Origin: a bacterium
GTDB taxonomy: Bacteria; JAMCPX01
Direction: 5' to 3'
Assembly (NCBI GenBank): GCA_021787665.1
Contig: JAJYLN010000023.1
Span: forward strand, 1 to 35,487
Length of the DNA stretch: 35,487 nt
Positions 1-6,901 of this stretch are shown piece after piece. Position numbers and translations under genes: made by a program. Every line of letters starts with the position of its first letter. Position 1 is the first letter of the stretch. Under the pieces are notes generated by a model, which saw only the letters and a list, made by a program, of their open reading frames with translations, was not told the DNA's origin and did not search any database.

Positions 1-117
1 ACGATCACCGATGAAGCGATACAGGAATATATCAAGCAGCAGGAAGGGGAGCAGGTTGCCGATGACAGTCAATTTCAAATTGACGGGTCTCCGAACCTAC
101 CGCCTTCAAGGCGGTAG
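1..117 (+). CDS. tnpA: IS200/IS605-family TnpA transposase, C-terminal end (partial)
   Basis: An open frame enters from the left edge and stops with TAG at 115-117, leaving 38 residues. It reads TITDEAIQEYIKQQEG and then a polar tail. This matches the last helix that follows the catalytic tyrosine region of IS200-type Y1 (HUH) transposases. The catalytic residues lie outside the window. The stop codon sits inside the right-end hairpin of the element, the usual arrangement in this family. The protein would cut and join single-stranded element ends. The call rests on the tail motif plus the hairpin; a full-length check needs the upstream sequence. Confidence 0.72.
   Translation, partial: TITDEAIQEYIKQQEGEQVADDSQFQIDGSPNLPPSRR
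97..117 (+). mobile_element. IS200/IS605 right-end hairpin
   Basis: CTACCGCC, a TTCAA loop and GGCGGTAG form a perfect 8-bp stem that overlaps the transposase stop codon. Subterminal imperfect or perfect hairpins at the right end are what the single-strand transposase of this family recognises. The true right boundary lies a few bases downstream, near 118-135, where a lipoprotein frame on the other strand is cut. Confidence 0.72.
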
Positions 118-290
118 TCATTCAGTAGTCGATTATAACTTATTGCATATCCTGCATTGTTTCGAGGTGAAATGACCAGATAAGCAGGGCCACAGTAATT
201 ATTATTCGGTGTGGATGCCTCTTGGTTTGTGGGACATCCAGTCATTAAAACCAAACATACTATTATGTTAATAATAGCGACTCTTCGCAT
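118..290 (-). pseudogene. Small lipoprotein gene truncated by the IS200-like element
   Basis: From ATG at 288-290 the minus strand encodes MRRVAIINIIVCLVLMTGC, a signal peptide with a clear lipobox (LMTGC, lipidated Cys19). About 40 mature residues rich in Asn and Pro follow. The frame then runs into the right-end hairpin of the IS200-like element, so its last dozen residues are element sequence and the native 3' end is missing. No family is recognised. The surviving part is too short to assign a role beyond membrane-anchored export. A short functional lipoprotein is possible, but truncation by insertion explains the data better. Confidence 0.55.
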
Positions 291-360
291 GCCTCATCAC
301 TTTTTGTGTCGCTTTGCATATTTCGCCGCCTTTAAGAGGAAGGTTACCGCGGAGCAGAAT

Positions 361-376
361 AGGGGTCAAGTCTTTA
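361..376 (+). repeat. RAYT-flanking inverted repeat, left copy
   Basis: AGGGGTCAAGTCTTTA lies 38 bases before the transposase start. Its exact inverse (15 bases) overlaps the stop codon of the pseudogene at the other end. Confidence 0.7.
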
Positions 377-414
377 TTTATGACATTCCTTGTCCTCCTT
401 GGTAACAATACTGT

Positions 415-1271
415 ATGGCAAGGCCTTTACGCATACAATATCCTTTTGCAGTGTACCATATTACAGGTCGCGGCAATGAGAAAAAGGCAATATTCCGAAA
501 CGATTCCGACAGAGCGCTGTTTCTGAATATCCTGGCTCAGGCGGTCAAACGATATCACTGGTTGTGTCATGCATATTGTCTCATGGACAACCATTATCAT
601 CTGCTGATTGAAACCCCGGATGGTAATATCTCAGAGGGGATGCGACAGCTCAACAGTGTCTATACCCAGACATTCAACAGACTGCACAAGCGTGCGGGTC
701 ACCTGTTTCAGGGAAGATATAAAGCGATACTGATACAAAAAGACAGTCATCTTCTTGAAGTGATCCGCTATGTGGTAGTAAACCCCGTACGGGCAGGTCT
801 ATGCACCAACCCGCAACACTACCCATGGAGCAGTTACACTGCAACTGCGGGTATAACAGACAAACACGCATGCTTGAGTACAGAGTGGATACTGGGACAG
901 TTTCACAAGAATAAGGGACAGGCAGAGAGGCGATACAGAGCATTTGTAAAGAAGGGATAGGCAATATTCTCTGGCAAGGGTTACAGGGGCAGAGTCTGCT
1001 CGGGGAGGACGATTTTGTAGAACAGCTAAAACCATATCTTCGTGAGAAAGCAGACATTGAGGAGATACCCAAGGTGCAGTGATACACGGATAGGCCAGCA
1101 TTGGGAGAGCTTTTCAAGAGCGGAGAGAAGTTAAATAGGACCAAGCGGAACAAAACAATATATGATGCAGTGATGCTGTACGGGTACCGTCAGAAAGAGA
1201 TTGCCAACATACTCGGATTCGATTACTCGACGATAAGCCGGTTATTGAAGAATTGGAATGATCAAAAGTAA
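415..1271 (+). pseudogene. RAYT transposase (Y1/HUH family), inactivated by a frameshift and a nonsense codon
   Basis: The first frame (415-960, 181 residues) starts MARPLRIQYPFAVYHITGRG. It carries the HUH-type motif MDNHYHLLIETP and the family segments HLFQGRYKAILI and VVVNPVRAGL. It stops at a TAG just after RAFVKKG. Reading on in frame 3 from about 949 gives EGIGNILWQGLQGQSLLGED and more of the family's C-terminal part. A TGA at 1080-1082 sits where relatives have Arg, consistent with a CGA to TGA change. Beyond it lies an intact helix-turn-helix end (YRQKEIANILGFDYSTISRL) up to TAA at 1269-1271. Full-length relatives are roughly 280-320 residues, which fits the restored gene. The N-terminal catalytic half is still open, so residual activity of a short form cannot be excluded. 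Confidence 0.82.
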
Positions 1272-1283
1272 AGACTTGACCCC
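1269..1283 (-). repeat. RAYT-flanking inverted repeat, right copy
   Basis: TAAAGACTTGACCCC is the exact reverse complement of bases 362-376. Its first three bases are the TAA stop codon of the original transposase frame. Confidence 0.7.
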
Positions 1284-1325
1284 GTTGTTGATCCCGTTGT
1301 CTTCCAATACATGTGTCAAATGTGT

Positions 1326-1340
1326 AGGCTTGACCCCTAT
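1326..1340 (-). repeat. Second, diverged right copy of the RAYT repeat
   Basis: AGGCTTGACCCCTAT is the inverse of ATAGGGGTCAAGCCT. It shares the ATAGGGGTCAAG core with the left copy and diverges after it. It probably marks the outer edge of the element. Confidence 0.5.
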
Positions 1341-1399
1341 ATTTTCCTGGCTACTATTTGCGGGCATGGCATCGATGTGAACCAATAGCAGGTTACCAC

Positions 1400-1433
1400 A
1401 AAAAGACGGCCCCGCTAAGCCGGCGGGGCCGTC
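1400..1433 (-). terminator. Rho-independent terminator after thi4
   Basis: On the minus strand an 11-bp perfect stem, GACGGCCCCGC paired with GCGGGGCCGTC around a 7-base loop, is followed directly by TTTTTGTGG. It lies about 35 bases past the thi4 stop codon and faces the right way for it. Confidence 0.9.
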
Positions 1434-1468
1434 GGGATCTGATGTTTGGTCTGGTGCCGAAAGGGGCG

Positions 1469-2266
1469 CTATACCCGTACCAGGAGCTTCGTCTTCACGA
1501 CCTCTGCCGCCTTCCTGCCGGACAGCAGCATGGCCCCGAAGGTAGGTCCCATACGCGGCAGACCATAGGTCGTCGAGACCGACATGCCGGTCACGATCAA
1601 CCCGGGGAACGCTTCTGATGTGCGCTCCACCACGCTGTCCTCTGACTCGTCCACGTCCATGGGTCCCATGCCCTTTGTCTTCAGGAGCCCCCTCTCCTCG
1701 AGCTTCCTCACGGCGACCGCATCGTGACCGGTGGCGTCGATAACGGCCTTCGACTCGATGGCGACCGGATCGACGCATGTGATCTGCCTCGGCATAGCAG
1801 ATACCGGGGCATAGTTTATGACCGCACCGGTGACCCTGCCCTGTTTGACGATGAGGTCGTCGAGCTGCGTCAGGCTCAAGAACTTTACGCCGGCGTCGCA
1901 CGCGTGCGCGATAAGCTTCGAGGTTGCGTGCGGTCCGTCCGCCACGTAGAGGCCCTCGACGGCCTCTTCATAGGGTACCCCGAGTTCCTCGAGAACCTTC
2001 TGGCCGGGGGCGCGCAGCGTCACCTTGTTCATGAGATAGCCGCCGATCCAGAACCCGCCGCCCAGGTAATTGTTCCGCTCTATGATCAGCGTTTTTAACC
2101 CGGCACCTGCAAGCCCGGCTCCTGCAGTAAGCCCGCTCGGTCCCGCGCCCACGATGACCACATCGCACTGTGCGTACTCCTCGAGCTGCTTCAGATATGC
2201 CCCTGTGATCGCCCTTGTTATGTCTGCCTCCGCAACGGAGGCAAACAGGCCCTGTTTCTTTTCCAT
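1469..2266 (-). CDS. thi4: Thi4-type thiamine thiazole synthase
   Basis: Thi4 enzymes build the thiazole phosphate half of thiamine from NAD, glycine and a sulfur donor in the cytoplasm. The 265-residue product has the FAD/NAD-binding motif VVIVGAGPSGL (36-46), the family segment ERNNYLGGGFWIGG (63-76), VIDATGHD (175-182) and a GxxxMxxTYGLPRMGPTFGAM end. ATG at 2266 is chosen because GGAGG lies 7 bases upstream; a longer frame back to 2341 runs towards the riboswitch. The residue that is His in the sulfide-using Methanocaldococcus jannaschii enzyme (xHVDP) is Cys164 here (TCVDP), as in yeast Thi4, which donates its own Cys sulfur. A TPP riboswitch precedes the gene and a terminator follows it, so it forms a single-gene unit. 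A ribose-1,5-bisphosphate isomerase role, the other archaeal family function, is less likely given the riboswitch. Confidence 0.93.
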   Translation of the reverse strand: MEKKQGLFASVAEADITRAITGAYLKQLEEYAQCDVVIVGAGPSGLTAGAGLAGAGLKTLIIERNNYLGGGFWIGGYLMNKVTLRAPGQKVLEELGVPYEEAVEGLYVADGPHATSKLIAHACDAGVKFLSLTQLDDLIVKQGRVTGAVINYAPVSAMPRQITCVDPVAIESKAVIDATGHDAVAVRKLEERGLLKTKGMGPMDVDESEDSVVERTSEAFPGLIVTGMSVSTTYGLPRMGPTFGAMLLSGRKAAEVVKTKLLVRV

Positions 2267-2348
2267 AGAAACCTCCAGATTGTTATTTCCCGGGAAGGTG
2301 CCGGATGGCTGAGGCCTGCAGGACACGACGTTGAAAAACATCGAGAAT

Positions 2349-2460
2349 ACGCATGCTCGCTCCCTGCGCTGGTATTGTCCAGATCAGGTTCATAGGGTTT
2401 ATCCCTTCAGGATTCTCAGCTTCTTACAGCTCCCCCGGATAGGGATATTCAAGCATGCGT
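2349..2460 (-). promoter_or_regulatory. TPP riboswitch (THI element) controlling thi4
   Basis: The minus strand carries the THI-box landmarks in order: GGGGGAGC, GCTGAGA, the CCTGAAGGG...ACCCT arm, GAACCTGATCTGG, then ACAATACCAGCG and AGGGA. The core spans about 2359-2438, some 90 bases before the thi4 start. It binds thiamine pyrophosphate and should shut off thi4 when TPP is plentiful. An outer inverted repeat, ACGCATGCT at 2452-2460 and AGCATGCGT at 2349-2357, could extend helix P1 if transcription starts far enough upstream. No clear terminator hairpin with a T-run lies between aptamer and gene, so control of translation is the better guess. Confidence 0.93.
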
Positions 2461-2475
2461 GGTCCGGCGTGTCAA
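2447..2475 (-). promoter_or_regulatory. Candidate sigma70 promoter for thi4
   Basis: TTGACA (2470-2475) is followed by a 17-base spacer and TTGAAT (2447-2452). Transcription would start near 2440, just before the GGGGGAGC core of the riboswitch. The -10 is weak, and this start would leave out the 5' arm of the outer inverted repeat. Confidence 0.45.
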
Positions 2476-2515
2476 GTGCCGGAGAGGTAGCCTCTTTAAT
2501 AATCCGTAAGACGCC

Positions 2516-2527
2516 CTATACTTATAG
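2516..2527 (+). promoter_or_regulatory. Candidate -10 region for slp, near-palindromic
   Basis: CTATACTTATAG contains TATACT on the plus strand, about 25 bases before the slp start codon. The 12-base block is almost its own reverse complement, so a TATAAG -10 also faces thi4. No good -35 is visible at the right distance on either side. Confidence 0.3.
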
Positions 2528-2546
2528 CATGGTCAAGGGAGGCGGT

Positions 2547-3089
2547 ATGAACAGGAAGATAGAATACGCAGGACTGGTGATCGCGTTGCTCGTGGCTTCC
2601 GGATGCGTGCCGGCAATTCCCGGGAAGGTGCTCTCCAACGTGGATAGGTCCATAACCTTCGGGATGTTGAATGCAGACCCGTCGGCTTACAAAGGCAAGA
2701 TGGTCATGGTGGGGGGCTCGATAGTCAAAGCCACGAACGAAAAAAACGGCTACACCCGGCTCGAGGTCATGCAACTCCCTCTGGACACCGACGAAGAGCC
2801 CATAACAGGTGACAGGTCGTATGGCAGGTTCATGGTTCTTTGCAAGGGCTACCTCGAGACCAAGATATTCAGCCCCGGCAGGCTTGTCACCGTTGTAGGG
2901 ACGGCCGGTGAGGTTCAAAAGGGGACCGTGGGAAAGATGCCGTATGAATTCCCTGTCATAGCGTCGACCTACCTGCGTCTGTGGCGGGTGCCGCGCCGGC
3001 CGATACGGTTCGGCTTCGGGATCGATTACGGGCCGCCGCCACCGTGGTGGTACTATCCGTATCCATACTACGGGCCGTTCTGGTACTGA
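2547..3089 (+). CDS. slp: Slp-family outer-membrane lipoprotein
   Basis: The 180-residue product begins MNRKIEYAGLVIALLVASGC, a signal peptide ending in a lipobox with Cys20. The mature part follows the Slp pattern: a VDRSITFGMLNADPSAYKGK segment, VGGSIVKATNEKNGYTRLEV, MQLPLD, then KGYLETKIFSPGRLVTVVG and PYEFPVI. It ends in an aromatic and Pro-rich tail (PPPPWWYYPYPYYGPFWY). Slp is an outer-membrane lipoprotein induced in carbon starvation and stationary phase in enteric bacteria; its exact role is unclear. ATG at 2547 is chosen for the AAGGGAGGCGG ribosome site just upstream; the open frame extends further back over the riboswitch, which is not plausible. It ends 17 bases before the convergent glycosidase gene. 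Confidence 0.88.
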   Translation: MNRKIEYAGLVIALLVASGCVPAIPGKVLSNVDRSITFGMLNADPSAYKGKMVMVGGSIVKATNEKNGYTRLEVMQLPLDTDEEPITGDRSYGRFMVLCKGYLETKIFSPGRLVTVVGTAGEVQKGTVGKMPYEFPVIASTYLRLWRVPRRPIRFGFGIDYGPPPPWWYYPYPYYGPFWY

Positions 3090-3106
3090 GAGAGCGCTTT
3101 TTTTGC

Positions 3107-4468
3107 TCAAAGCCTGACAGCGTACACAGGCGAGGTGGTAACGGTCAGTTCGTATGCTGCGCCCGTGCTTGACGGGGTGAAGGTCGTACCGGATAGGTCA
3201 TAGAAGGCGAGGCCGCTTATCGGGATGGGCACGGTCTGTGGAAGGGTGCCGTGCGGGGAAAAGAAAACCCAGACCTCCTTCATATTGGCCGGCGTGGTAA
3301 AATACATTGCCCGCGCACCCCCGCTGAGCTTGAACTTCGAAGCAACATCGGAATTGAATGTTGTACCGGAGAGCAGCGAGGTCATGGTCTCCAACGCTAT
3401 GAAGGCCTGCTTTGGCTGGGGCGGCGTCGAGTACGAGGGCGCCGTGATGTAATCGAAGAGGCCAAAGTAGCACTCCTGAACAGGGAAAGAGCAACCCGAT
3501 CCATCGATAAAGTCATACCAGTACACGCTATCGATACCTTGCTCGACAGCCTCGAGATACTCGCGCACCAGCCACCGCGCCTGCATTGAATCGTTTACCG
3601 GCGGATAGGTGGGCCATCCGACCTCCGTTATCCACAGAGGCTTCGATAGGTTGTGCTTCTTCATGACGGCTTTGACGTTTTCGCACATCTGATCCAGCGA
3701 GAGCTGCGTCGTTGATCTGAAGTCCGGTGCCACCGAGGGAGGGTAGTTCTGGTACGGGTGAAATGCCACGGCATCGATATACTTACCCATGTCCGGGTAC
3801 AGATCCAGCACGGCATCGATAAACGTGTCCCCGGTATAGTTCAGCCCGTACGCCTTCATGAGTACGCCGCCGAACGCCACCTGTGCATCCGGGTCTGCGG
3901 ACTTTATTGCCTTGGATGCGTCCTCCAGCAGCAGGCCGTATGCCTCCGGGTCGGGGGCCGGCGGCCAGAAGCCCACGCCAAATGCACCGGTATTCTCCTC
4001 GTTCCAGATCTCGTACAGGTGTATCTCTCCTTTGTAGTGCAGCGCGACCTGATATGCGAAGTCGGCGAATGTCTGCGGGTTGTCCGGCGGGTACGAACCG
4101 GAGCCTGCGGCATCGGCCCACGCGTTGCCGTAATCGAGTATCGCATCGAGTTGCAGGCCGTTGCTGAGAACCGCATGAACAAGGTTGTCGTAGCCGGTAA
4201 AATCGAATCCTCCCTGCTGCGGCTCTATCTCCGACCAGTTGAAGTCCGTCCGTACGAGCAATACACCTGCGGACTTTAACTGCTGAAGCTGGAAGGTGCA
4301 GGCCGCCCTATCGGTTGCGTTGGATGGATCCTCGCACATGCCGAGGTGCGTGGCTATCCCGATCATCTGTGAGAAGGGCGGATACGTGGCTGTAGCCACG
4401 TGCTTCGGTGCAGAACAGCCCGCAAGGACGAGCAGAAGGACGGGAATGTATAGGTGAATCTTTGCCAC
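3107..4468 (-). CDS. Exported clan GH-A glycoside hydrolase (GH39/GH5-like) lipoprotein
   Basis: The 453-residue product starts MAKIHLYIPVLLLVLAGC, a signal peptide with lipobox Cys18. A (beta/alpha)8-type sequence follows: LVRTDFNWSEIEPQQGGFDF (71-90), HLYEIWNEEN (150-159) with the acid/base Glu157, and PLWITEVGWPT (277-287) with the candidate nucleophile Glu282. The end looks like a small beta domain. It should act on a polysaccharide or glycoside in the periplasm or at the cell surface; the substrate cannot be read. The start is GTG without a ribosome site, and a promoter-like pair ends right at it. No sugar transporter or other glycosidase lies nearby. The family within clan A is uncertain; the two catalytic Glu motifs are clear. 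Confidence 0.83.
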   Translation of the reverse strand: MAKIHLYIPVLLLVLAGCSAPKHVATATYPPFSQMIGIATHLGMCEDPSNATDRAACTFQLQQLKSAGVLLVRTDFNWSEIEPQQGGFDFTGYDNLVHAVLSNGLQLDAILDYGNAWADAAGSGSYPPDNPQTFADFAYQVALHYKGEIHLYEIWNEENTGAFGVGFWPPAPDPEAYGLLLEDASKAIKSADPDAQVAFGGVLMKAYGLNYTGDTFIDAVLDLYPDMGKYIDAVAFHPYQNYPPSVAPDFRSTTQLSLDQMCENVKAVMKKHNLSKPLWITEVGWPTYPPVNDSMQARWLVREYLEAVEQGIDSVYWYDFIDGSGCSFPVQECYFGLFDYITAPSYSTPPQPKQAFIALETMTSLLSGTTFNSDVASKFKLSGGARAMYFTTPANMKEVWVFFSPHGTLPQTVPIPISGLAFYDLSGTTFTPSSTGAAYELTVTTSPVYAVRL

Positions 4469-4474
4469 GCTATA

Positions 4475-4503
4475 GGCATAGCAAGATCGCGCGTTCGTGT
4501 CAA
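4475..4503 (-). promoter_or_regulatory. Candidate promoter of the glycosidase gene, start at the start codon
   Basis: TTGACA (4498-4503), a 17-base spacer and TATGCC (4475-4480) place a transcription start at about 4468, the G of the GTG start codon. No Shine-Dalgarno sequence is present between them, so a leaderless message is possible. The -10 matches only three of six consensus bases. Confidence 0.4.
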
Positions 4504-4529
4504 ACCATCACAGGGAGATCGCCCCAGTC

Positions 4530-5879
4530 TTATGGAAAGAGACGGACCATCAGTGCCTCGATGTCTTTTATGGCGATCGCCTCGATGCCCTGTACGGTTA
4601 CCCCCTTCATGCCGTTGTCCGGCACGTACGCCTTTTTGAACCCGAGTTTCTGCGACTCCTTCAGTCTCTTCTCCATCATGCCCACCGGGCGCACCTCTCC
4701 GGTGAGGCCGATCTCTCCGATGAATACCGCATCCACGGGCACAGGCTTGCGCCGGGAGCTCGATGCCAGAGCAGATACGACGCTAAGATCCGAGGCGGTC
4801 TCGTCTATGCTCACACCGCCGACGACGTTCATATAGATATCCTCAGCGCCGAGGTTGAGCCCGGCCCGCTTGTCCAGTACGGCAATGAGCATGGACAGCC
4901 GTGTCTGGTCGATGCCTACGGCGGTCCTGCGCGGCATGGCGAGGTAACTGTGGCTGACGAGCGATTGGATCTCCACGAGCAGTGCCCTGGTGCCTTCGAT
5001 ACCGGGGAAGACTGCAGAGCCCTCCTTGCGTGCCTGCCTGTCGGAGAGGAATAGGGCGGACGGGTTCCGCACCTCGTTCAGCCCCCCTTCCAGCATCTCG
5101 AACACGCCTATCTCGTTCGTGGATCCGAACCTGTTCTTTATGGCACGCAGGATCCTGAAGTTCATGCCCCTGTCACCCTCGAAATAGAGGACCGTGTCCA
5201 CCATGTGCTCGAGCAGCTTGGGTCCCGCTATGGCACCTTCCTTCGTAACATGACCTACGATCACGAAGCTCACCTGGTTCTGTTTCGAGTACCGCATCAG
5301 CGTGTCCGTGATTTCCTTGAGCTGTGCCACGCTGCCCCTGGGGGCTGCGGTCGTAGGGCTTTCCATGGTCTGGATGGAGTCGAGCACGACCACGTCCGCA
5401 CCGTTCTTCCCGACTACCCCGAGTACGGCGTCGAGATCTGTTTCAGCGAGCGCTTCCATGGATTCGTCTATGCCGAGGCGCTGGGCCCTGAGCCTGAGCT
5501 GCTGGAGAGACTCCTCGCCGGTAACATAGAGCACCTTTTGTCTGTCCTTCAGCAGCCCGTTCATGGCCGTGAGGGCAAGGGTCGACTTGCCGATCCCCGG
5601 GTCGCCCCCCACGAGAATCAGTGCCCCGCATACGATGCCGCCGCCGAGCACCCGGTCAAGCTCGCCAATGCCGGTAGAGAGCCTATCGTAGCCCCGTGTC
5701 GCTATGGCACCGAGTCTCGTGCTCTCCGCATGCCGGGACTCCCCCTTGCCTTCTGCGGCATGCACGGCCTGTACGAGGGTATTCCACTCCCCGCAGTTCG
5801 GGCATCTGCCCAGCCATTTCGGTGAGGCGTAGCCGCACGATCCGCAAACGAACGAAATATTTTTCGCTCCGGGTGTCAT
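4530..5879 (-). CDS. radA: DNA repair protein RadA (Sms)
   Basis: RadA is a RecA-related helicase that drives branch migration during recombination repair. Numbered from the longer GTG start at 5891, the protein has the C4 zinc motif CGSCG...CPNCGEWNT (Cys16, 19, 30, 33), Walker A GGDPGIGKST (95-104), Walker B VVVLDS, the RadA signature KNRFGSTNEIG and a C-terminal Lon-like domain. The total of about 450 residues is usual for the family. Neither candidate start has a ribosome site; ATG at 5879 gives MTPGAKNISFVCGSCG, closer to the common spacing to the first Cys. It follows the Opp-type ATPase gene by 28-40 bases and is probably part of the rho-led run. Confidence 0.96.
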   Translation of the reverse strand: MTPGAKNISFVCGSCGYASPKWLGRCPNCGEWNTLVQAVHAAEGKGESRHAESTRLGAIATRGYDRLSTGIGELDRVLGGGIVCGALILVGGDPGIGKSTLALTAMNGLLKDRQKVLYVTGEESLQQLRLRAQRLGIDESMEALAETDLDAVLGVVGKNGADVVVLDSIQTMESPTTAAPRGSVAQLKEITDTLMRYSKQNQVSFVIVGHVTKEGAIAGPKLLEHMVDTVLYFEGDRGMNFRILRAIKNRFGSTNEIGVFEMLEGGLNEVRNPSALFLSDRQARKEGSAVFPGIEGTRALLVEIQSLVSHSYLAMPRRTAVGIDQTRLSMLIAVLDKRAGLNLGAEDIYMNVVGGVSIDETASDLSVVSALASSSRRKPVPVDAVFIGEIGLTGEVRPVGMMEKRLKESQKLGFKKAYVPDNGMKGVTVQGIEAIAIKDIEALMVRLFP

Positions 5880-5919
5880 AGCTTTAAGCACGTTCGGGAT
5901 CTTAAACCCTTATGTATCG

Positions 5920-6852
5920 TTATACCAGATAGCATGCCACTTCGTGTCCGGGGGACACCTCTTTCAGGAGAGGCTCCTCGTCTCTGCATTTGTCCATAGC
6001 TGCCCCGCACCGCGGGTAAAACCTGCAGCCCCGGACGTACGCCGGAGGTTCTCCGGTCTGCTGGGGCGGGCGGCGCTGCCGGGAAGGTATGCTCGAGAGC
6101 AGCAGCCGGGTGTATGGATGGAGCGGCCCGGCGATAAGCTCTTTTTTGGGTGCGAGCTCCACGATCCTTCCGAGGTACATGACCGCGATCCGGTGCGCAA
6201 TAAATGCAACGGTCCTGAGGTCGTGCGATATAAACAGATAGCTCACGCCCTGCTGCTCCTGTATCTCCCTGAAGAGGTTCAGGAGCTGCGCCTGGATGGA
6301 GATGTCCAGGGCCGATACCGGCTCGTCCGCGACGATAAACCTGGGGCTTATGGAAAGGGCCCTCGCTATGCTTATCCGCTGCCGCTGGCCTCCGGAAAAG
6401 GCATACGGGTACTTGCTGTATGCGGAAGCAGGCAGGCCCACGAGATCGAGAAGGCTCAGGACGCGCTCCCGTATCGCACGCCTGTCGCCGGTCCTGTGCA
6501 CGCGCATGGGATCGGCTATGATATTGCCCGCCTTCATCCTCGGGTTCAGGGAGCTGTACGGGTCCTGGAACACTATCTGTGCCTGTGTCCTGAACTGCTT
6601 GAGCGTCCGCCTGTCGGCGCGCAGCAGATCGATGCCGTCGAAGACGACGCTGCCCCCGCAGGGCTTCACGAGGAGCAGGAGGGCCCTTCCAAGGGTTGAC
6701 TTGCCGGACCCGCTCTCGCCGACGAGCCCGAGCGTCTCGTGCTCGTCGATGTGCAGGGTCACTCCATCGACGGCCCTGACCTCGGAGCGCCTCCGGAAGG
6801 TCCCGGCGTTCGTGTAGGAGACCTTCAGATTATGTACCTGTACAAGGGCCAT
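5920..6852 (-). CDS. Oligopeptide/dipeptide ABC transporter ATP-binding protein (OppF/DppF-like)
   Basis: The 310-residue product has Walker A GESGSGKST (45-53), Q-loop VFQDPYSSLNPRM, signature FSGGQRQRISIARAL (153-167), Walker B FIVADEP (173-179) and the OppF/DppF C-terminal region PHPYTRLLLSSIP followed by the Cys-rich RGCRFYPRCG...C segment. Such proteins hydrolyse ATP on the cytoplasmic face to power uptake of peptides or nickel. The usual partners (two permeases, a second ATPase and a binding protein) are absent from the window. The gene instead lies between prmC and radA. It may serve a transporter encoded elsewhere. A -10/-35 pair in front suggests its own promoter. Confidence 0.92.
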   Translation of the reverse strand: MALVQVHNLKVSYTNAGTFRRRSEVRAVDGVTLHIDEHETLGLVGESGSGKSTLGRALLLLVKPCGGSVVFDGIDLLRADRRTLKQFRTQAQIVFQDPYSSLNPRMKAGNIIADPMRVHRTGDRRAIRERVLSLLDLVGLPASAYSKYPYAFSGGQRQRISIARALSISPRFIVADEPVSALDISIQAQLLNLFREIQEQQGVSYLFISHDLRTVAFIAHRIAVMYLGRIVELAPKKELIAGPLHPYTRLLLSSIPSRQRRPPQQTGEPPAYVRGCRFYPRCGAAMDKCRDEEPLLKEVSPGHEVACYLV

Positions 6853-6860
6853 ACAACCTC

Positions 6861-6888
6861 AGTATACTGGAACCGCTCCATGAAGCAA
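6861..6888 (-). promoter_or_regulatory. Candidate promoter of the solitary ABC ATPase gene
   Basis: TTGCTT (6883-6888), 16 bases, then TATACT (6861-6866). The predicted start is only about two bases before the ATG at 6852. A GAGG at about 6857-6860 would work as ribosome site only on a longer message read through from prmC. Confidence 0.4.
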
Positions 6889-6901
6889 ACGTGTGCCTGT
6901 T

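Larger units (their letters stand above)
358..1343 (+). mobile_element. Decayed RAYT (REP-associated tyrosine transposase) element with inverted repeats
   Basis: The transposase pseudogene at 415-1271 is bracketed by AGGGGTCAAGTCTTTA at 361-376 and its inverse TAAAGACTTGACCCC at 1269-1283. A further partial inverse copy, AGGCTTGACCCCTAT, lies at 1326-1340. Motifs of this GGGGTCAAG type recur around RAYT genes in many genomes and are thought to be the mobilised units. The outer limits 358-1343 are inferred from the outermost repeat copies. Confidence 0.65.

Noticed and set aside
674-1153. 159-residue minus-strand frame over the RAYT element
   Set aside because: It is a shadow of the RAYT pseudogene, whose own frames explain the sequence.
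2331-2546. Longer N-terminus for the Slp protein
   Set aside because: It would translate across the TPP riboswitch of the opposite strand; the signal peptide and ribosome site fix the start at 2547.
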